This document shows, piece by piece, positions 57,800 to 64,000 of a stretch of 64,000 bases of DNA. The translations under genes were made by a program, and so were the position numbers. Origin of the DNA: Bettongia penicillata ogilbyi (Eukaryota; Chordata; Mammalia; Diprotodontia; Potoroidae). Where the stretch lies: positions 3,825,182 through 3,889,181 of the forward strand of contig JAJHZJ010000808.1 of the NCBI GenBank assembly GCA_023548195.1, in the 5' to 3' direction. Each line of letters begins with the position of its first letter. The first letter of the stretch is position 1. The notes under the pieces are model-generated. The model was given only the letters and a program-made list of their open reading frames with translations. It had not been told where the DNA came from and made no database searches.

Positions 57800-58445
57800 G
57801 TTAAACATTTATATAGCATTTAAGGTTTGAAAAGACTTTGAATAATAAAGATAACAATAGCTAACATTTAAAAGATGCTGTAAAGCTCACAAAAGACTTT
57901 TAATAATGTTTTTAGATAACATTTTAAAAGAGTTTCAAAGTTTACAAAACACTTTTATTAAGAATACCTAAGACTTACAAGGTTCTGTAAAGTTGACAAA
58001 ACACTTTTAATAATAATAATATGTAATATTTTTAAAAAGTTTTAAAGCCCACAAAGCACTGTTACTAAAAATAGCTAACACAAGATTCTGTAAAGTTCCA
58101 AAACACTTAATAATAAGAATAACTAACAATTTTAAAGAGTTTTAAAGCTCACAAAGCACTTTCAGTAACAATAGCTAAATTTTACTGGGTTTTGCGAAGT
58201 TCACAAAACACCTATTAATGAGAATAAGGTTTTCAAAGGGTTTCAAAGCTCAGCAAGCAGTGTTCCTAACGGTTCTGTAAAGTTTACAAAACTGTTTTCA
58301 CACGAATAACGAAAATTAACATTTTTAAAGGATTTTAAAGCCACAAAACACTATTACTAATAACAGCTAACATCTGGAAGGTTCTGAAAAGTTCACAAAA
58401 CTCTTTGAATACATATAATGATACCTAATTCTTTAAAAAGTTTGT
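57800..58445 (+). repeat. Dimeric minisatellite, about 52-bp monomers
   Basis: Two related monomers alternate: ggttctgtaaagttcacaaa with acacttttaataat, and gagttttaaagctcacaaag with cactattactaat, each followed by atagctaacat. The first type recurs at about 57874, 57981, 58084, 58187, 58271 and 58380, mostly 103-109 bp apart. The seed unit looks like a MIR-type SINE 5' segment (tagctaacatttatatagc). Confidence 0.8.
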
Positions 58446-58447
58446 AA

Positions 58448-58652
58448 AAGTGAGGAGCCAAGATGACAGAGTAGAAAGACACACATATGCTAGCTCCTAA
58501 CACACAGCCCATAAAATACCTGTAAAAAAGAACTCCCAACAAATTCTGGAGAAGCAGAAACCACAGAACAATGGAGTAGAAGAGATTTCTGTTCCAGAGA
58601 GACCTGAAAAACTGCCACCAAAAGTACGTCGTGCACTGGACCCGGAGCAGAG
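58448..58652 (+). mobile_element. HAL1 5'-end-only fragment
   Basis: gaggagccaagatgacagag, cacatatgctagctcctaac and atttctgttccagagag match the first 200 bp of HAL1 copy 3 (30056-30240). The rest of the element is absent. TAAAAAG occurs on both sides (58434-58440 and 58653-58659). Confidence 0.75.
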
Positions 58653-58722
58653 TAAAAAGTAAAGTTAGCTCACTTTTTTAAAGGGTTATAGAACTCAAAA
58701 AGCCCTATTACTAATAAGAGGT
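58653..58722 (+). repeat. Minisatellite monomers beyond the HAL1 insertion
   Basis: gtaaagttagctcac and aaagggttatagaactcaaa resume the array of 57800-58445. Confidence 0.65.
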
Positions 58723-58925
58723 GAAGCCTTCTCGGACTGTCCATTAAGATATAGAAAGAGCTCTTGATGAACGTAACCACGCTTTTGCCTTCTGTAAGCT
58801 GCTTCTCGTCCCTGACTGCTGGTTGGATTGGAGTGGCCCTTTCTTGTGAGGTGGTGCTAAAGTTCCTTTCTGCTTTCTACCTTGAGAAGCCTCTGATGTT
58901 GTTTTGGGTAAGGGTCTCTGCACCT
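58723..58925. other. Unrecognised 200-bp insert in the minisatellite
   Basis: Higher GC than the array and no repeat family recognised. The short open frame through it has no recognisable product. Confidence 0.4.
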
Positions 58926-58990
58926 CACAGAGCTAACATATACAAGCTTCTGTAAAGTTCATAAAACACTTTTAATAATAAGAATGGCTA
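58926..58990 (+). repeat. Last minisatellite monomer
   Basis: cttctgtaaagttcataaaa and cacttttaataataagaat match the first monomer type. Confidence 0.7.
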
Positions 58991-61900
58991 TGTTGACCTG
59001 AACACATGGTTAGAGAAAAGGCAATAGGCTAAATGCATACATTTTATGATTTTATTAATTTATTGATCAATTCCCTATTAAAGAAAATGGTAACATAATG
59101 CATTATGGAGGCAGAAAAACGTTCTGGCTATCCAGTACAGAAATCTTCTCACTTATATACATTTTGCCATGAGAAAGGAGTTCTCTTAGATAAACACATT
59201 GTAAACAAAGTGGCATCAATTGGGTTTTATCATCCCAGGCTATGGACATCTTCTTTCCATAGCATGCCTTTGTGATTTAAGATAAGGAAAAAGTCCTGTC
59301 ACCCAGATTACAGACATCCTGTCCTAAACAGCCCTTTGAAGTTGTTTATCTTAACAGAGTTGACAAAGCTGAAGTTTCAGCCCAAGGTATCTGTGTTTTC
59401 CTCTTATCCCTAGGATACAAGAAGAAGGGTCTGATAAGGAATTCCCATTTGCTTGACATCAAAAGGCATCCTCTAAACCAAGGAGAGACTATGAGGTCCA
59501 GGCTCCTCCCAACTCAAACTTTGGCCATTATTAAAGTCCAAAATTTATATTAAATATTATCATTCTCCGTCTGGTCAAAGGCAAACTGAAGGCTTTGCCT
59601 GTAGACCAACAAAGATATGAAAAACTAAATCTTCATGTAGGTCTTGGGAAAGCTGTCTCTGTCTGATGTTATCTTCTGCAGGCCCTTTCAAACTTGGAGG
59701 GCATGGTCCACTCAGGAGCAGGGGCAATGGAAGTGACAGATGGATCCAAGAGTCTATACAGAAAACCTGACAGGGTCTCCCGAAAACATACGATTTGGTA
59801 GTTGAGATGCAACAATACAACATATTTAACATGGCTAAAGGCACTTAGCAATAGCTCAGTTTCCCAGCCACACAGGACTAGGTTCAAACAACACAATGAA
59901 GTCTTTTTTTTCAGTTCACTAAATTGCATTTTTACATTAAGTCAAGTACAATTAAACTTAGATGGTTCACAATAGGCTTGTTTTGAAAAAGCAAGATTTA
60001 CATGTCATGAAGATAAACAAGAAAACTTAAACATGAACCACACAAATCAGTGCTAACTAAACAATTACCTATGTTAACTAACATTAAGTTCCTGGTATCC
60101 CAGTAATCCATTCTTAATTTTCATTCAAACATCACTTTTGAATCCTAGATTTCTCATGTAGTTATCTGATACCTAGATATCTTTTCTTTGACAATAGGTT
60201 TTATTCTTGGGAAAGTTTAAAAAGAGAATTTTGCTTTTCTGGTTCAGATCTAGAAGTTCCCAGATAATTCTGACAATATAAATTAGTACAATTACTTAAA
60301 ATTTGTTCTCCATTTTTGAAATTTCAGAAAATTTCAGTTTATCTTATTTGCTGTTTCTGTTTCCACCTAAATCTTCTACCTGGAATAAGAATCTTTAGAA
60401 ATGTGAGGGTTCAACCATAAAATGAACTCATCTGCCCTTTAAATTATTGGACAGATATTTTAACAGAGAAGAAATAATTTACCACTATCCTATACAATTT
60501 GTGTGCAAAATCCAAATTTTAGAAACCAATCATCACATTACATCTTTGTCTTATTACCTGATCTAATCATTTCCTTGATGTTATCTCTATATTATATTTA
60601 TTTATTTGTCCAGGAATATAGGTTAAAGTTGTAAGCTATTCATTCCTGCACCCCATTATAGTAACTCAGAGATGCTCCAATTTCCATTTATTATTTGATA
60701 GATTTAGTGTTGTACTTTCAGAACTTCTTGATTATAAAGATTTGCTATAAAAGAAGAAGAGGGACAATGTTAATATTTTAATAGAAGGAAAAGATTTCCT
60801 TAGTTTTGGTTGATTCCAGGAATTTCTGACATTATTCATTATCTGACATGTAATCATGAGGTCACCAGGTGCTGAAACCAGGGATTAGAAGTAATCAGGT
60901 GGGGAATTTCCTTTTTCAGAAAGGAAACAGCACATTTGGGAAATAAAGTTAGGAAGATCCTACCTAGGCTGTGTCCAAGGTCGTTTTCAAAACCTTTGCA
61001 AGCATCCACCGTTAGCCTGCAGCACATGTCAATTGGCTTCATAACTTGGACAACTATTCCTGTAATCAGAGCTTCAAACAATAGTAAATTGCAGTCCCAA
61101 TCTTATATAGTGAATAAATGTTGGCTGGCATCCTTCAGATAAAATACTTCCTCACACTTCAAACCATTTGAAGCTGACACAAAAGTATCCAAAACAACTA
61201 TCTAGGAGCAAGAGGGTATTAGATAACCCATACTTATTCCCAAATCTTATCTGCCTTTCATAGTTTCAATCAGAACTTAATTTATCCTTCTAAATCTCTC
61301 AATCCTATTATCCAGATTATTCCAGTTGCTTTTACATTTTACCCGTAAGACAAGATAGCTCATAAGTTATTACTTTTTACTAGCATAACTGTACTGGAAT
61401 CCTATTCCAGCTTAAACAACACAAACAGATTAATGGCTAAACTTATAGTTTGATAGAATTATGTCTTTGTTTCACAAGTTTGTTATTCTTCCCTAATTAT
61501 TCTCACTCTGGAAGAATGAGATACTTCAGGAATTAAATCTCTTTGATACAATAAATTCAAACATAAACTTTAACTCTGACTTAGGCCATAGAATAACTAT
61601 AAATTCAGATCACACAGCAAAAGATCTCTTTGGCTTTACAACTTAATTTAACAGTAAATTATTTTGAAATTTTAGTAGGCCTTTAAAGAATCACACACAA
61701 TTTTTCAAAACGTTTCTTCCAAAAGTATTTCCCTTTCTTTAAAACCAATTTACTAATGTTCACTAAACTTTTACGAAGAAAATTAGTTGGAAACTTTTAA
61801 AATGCTTGCTATCTCTTTTTCTTAAGCAAAAATAAACCTTTAAAACTGGAATTCATTAAAACTGAGTTGTTACAAAAATGTTCTTAAGTAATATGAATTT

Positions 61901-63290
61901 CCAAAGTATTATAACAAACTGAATTCTTAATTACCGCAGTATTCTTAGATATAAGAGACTGACTCACAAAAAAACACTGTTGCTTTTAAAATTCTTTTAA
62001 ACAATGGGAACATCTTAAGGTACCGTAAGTAGTTTACATAAATTTCTGCTCATGTTCCAATTTCAGATAAAAATAATATTAGATTTCCCAGTAAGATTAC
62101 ACAAAAGGCTCACATGTTTTGCTGGTCACTTGTTATTGACCACAGAAATTTGCTATAGAAGGAAAAGCAGGGACATGTGACATACCAAATATGACAGGAT
62201 AAAACATCCTTTACTCTGTTTGAATTCAGATAGGAGTGAAATTCTCCAATGATGCAGTATCTGTTTCATAGCCAGACTCAAGAATAGTCAGGTGAGAAAC
62301 ATTCCTTTTTAAAGAAACACAATGGGGAAACTGAGCCAAGGGGCTCCCATCCTAGATTGAGTCTAGAATTGTCCCCTTGGTGTTTCCTTTCCAGATACAG
62401 TACAGGATCACGTTCCCTCTGAGGAGCTTGTGGCATTTGTCTCAGAAAGCGATTTAATGCAGACAGCTATACCCAAATTCAAACTCAAACAAAAATAGTT
62501 ATGGCCCCAAATACCTTTTACCTTAAACAGCAAGTCTCACTAATCACGATTTAGAGCCAGATAACAGTTATTTCCACTCTTATTAAAATAAGCAATAAAG
62601 ATTTACCACACACATAAGGAACTCCATTTAACACCTTTCCTTCTCAAACTTAAAATTTGTCCTGATGTAAAAGCCAATTATTAAAAATTCTCTCTATCTA
62701 TTACAACTTCTGTGCAAGTAATATTCATTGCTTAGAATTTGCATTAACCAACCAAATTCCTTTACTAGGACTGATGATCTTACCCACAGGAATGGGAGGA
62801 CTGTTCCAAATGAACAGAGGAGTCTAAATAAAGTTTTCACTCCATTCCCTCCTTTCCATACATAGGAATCATTTCACAATGTTAGGTTTCAACATTCAAA
62901 CAGTAATCCCAAATAACTTATTGAACAATCCTACAGCTTCATAGAAGATAGCCAAATTGTTTAACTTTTTTAACAGACAAGGGTGAAAATACCTGGTTTT
63001 CTACATGGCAATTACAAAATATTATAAGACAAGGTTAGCAGGACTGATAAAGTAACATAACTGGTATTCCACAATTTTCCCAACATCTTTTAGTTTCAAC
63101 AAAATTCAACAAAATTGCTTTGTCTTTACAATCTAAGAGAGATTCAGAAATACAATCTTAGAAATCCAGTTTTAACACAACAATAAATTGCAGATGGCAT
63201 AATTTGCATTTCCAGAAGTTATAGATCTTATTACTTTTAGCAATTAAAACCACTTCAAAGTTAACAATTGCATTAGAGAGCGATAATAGC
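58991..63290. other. Unrecognised, probably old repeat DNA
   Basis: 4.3 kb without a frame above 90 codons and with few SINEs. Two stretches resemble each other at an offset of about 1.4 kb (60735-61000 and 62145-62420; tttgctataaaag/tttgctatagaagg, then caggtggggaatttccttttt/caggtgagaaacattccttttt). This could be the internal part of a decayed LTR retroelement on the minus strand, but I saw no retroviral motif. Confidence 0.3.
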
Positions 63291-63440
63291 ATTGTGTGCA
63301 ACATATACCAGTCATTATGTTAAGCATTTTGCAATCATTTTATCATTTTGGTCCCATAACAACTGTCATAATTATTCTTACTTTTACAAATCAGAAAACG
63401 AGTCAAACAGAGATAAAATACTTTTTGCAACGGGAACAGA
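63291..63440 (-). mobile_element. MIR-type SINE
   Basis: Antisense MIR: gttaagcattttgcaatcat, ggtcccataacaactgtcat, caaatcagaaaacgagtcaa. Confidence 0.55.
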
Positions 63441-64000
63441 GAAATGAAGCTTACCAAGAGCAGAGAAACTGATGTCCCAGCGGTAATGATTTTTTGTAGG
63501 CACAACTTAGTGAATGCTTGAAACAGTCCTGATTCTTCCGCCTTTCCTAACCCCACACAGCAGCAGAATTTACTGAGCCCCTAAGGTGATATGCATCCGC
63601 TGAGACAGGGTGGGAGGAATGTCTAGGACCTAGGTGGCATTTCCAAGCTTTACCTAGAAAGGTGGGCTACCCACAATCTTAGGATATTCCAAATGATCAG
63701 TTCCCGAATTTTTGTATGATTAATCTCACAACATACAAATCTGCTAAAATGATTTTACCTCAGATGATCTAACTTTCCATTGTAATTCCAGGTTGGCCAG
63801 ATCTGAACAACAACAAGGAAAAGTGTTAAAACTTTGATGGTTTATTTCCCTAGCTGCAGCCCTTGAAGTCTGGCTGCTTGCATTTAAATCTTACAAGATA
63901 ACAGACTCATTCACAGCACACACAATAGGGATAGAGACATACACTGACAGACAAATTGACAACAGGACAAATACAAACGTAGCTCACAAAAAACAACCCA
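63441..64000. other. No gene recognised
   Basis: On the minus strand an AATAAA sits after gcagctagggaa (near 63845) in sequence that could be an LTR. Nothing firmer can be said. Confidence 0.3.

Noticed and set aside
12600..64000. RHOH coding exon, expected downstream of N4BP2 from human gene order
   Set aside because: No frame with the expected small-GTPase length or P-loop was present on either strand, so it must lie beyond the window.

Overview
The window is nuclear DNA of a vertebrate, most likely a marsupial. The reasons are AT-rich sequence packed with L1 and half-L1 (HAL1) retroelements, tRNA-derived CORE-SINEs of the MAR1/WSINE type, AC-tailed SINEs and Tigger/hAT remnants, plus one clear vertebrate gene. 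The species cannot be fixed from the sequence alone. No rRNA gene, functional tRNA gene, CRISPR array or bacterial-type operon was seen.

Gene content. The only cellular gene recognised is the 3' end of N4BP2 (+ strand). Three exons (2623-2791, 7750-7873, 9103-9148) splice in phase into 112 codons of the C-terminal Smr domain and end at a TAA stop. A long 3' UTR without recognisable repeats follows, to a poly(A) signal near 12574. In human the next gene on this side is RHOH; its single coding exon is not in the window.

12.6-58 kb is repeat territory. Its main theme is a cluster of HAL1 elements, which carry an L1-type ORF1 but no ORF2. Copies lie at 585-1255 (-), 12968-15693 (-), 21640-23880 (-), 30053-32958 (+), 35131-36045 (+), 39842-42145 (+) and 42324-45232 (-), and a 5'-end-only fragment lies at 58448-58652. 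The copies at 30053 and 42324 are full length, about 2.9 kb, with target-site duplications. Each has a GC-rich 5' UTR, an ORF1 of about 365 codons broken by a single lesion, and a purine-rich 3' UTR of about 1.05 kb with G-quadruplex motifs. Ordinary L1 3' halves, mostly on the minus strand, fill much of the rest. Two LTRs, a Tigger deletion derivative and a palindromic hAT MITE are also present.

35-47.6 kb also holds an older, locally duplicated sequence (copies near 36046, 45756 and 47490) and a degenerate minisatellite, later split by retroelements. 57.8-59 kb holds a dimeric minisatellite interrupted by the HAL1 5' fragment. 59-64 kb is mostly unrecognised, repeat-like, non-coding sequence with an internal duplication.

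The most interesting lead is an antisense open frame in the HAL1 5' UTR. It is shared by the two best-preserved copies and contains an in-frame 24-residue tandem repeat, in the same position and orientation as primate L1 ORF0. It may be only a side effect of GC-rich, stop-poor sequence. All calls come from reading the sequence; no database search was run, and repeat edges are approximate unless a target-site duplication is given.
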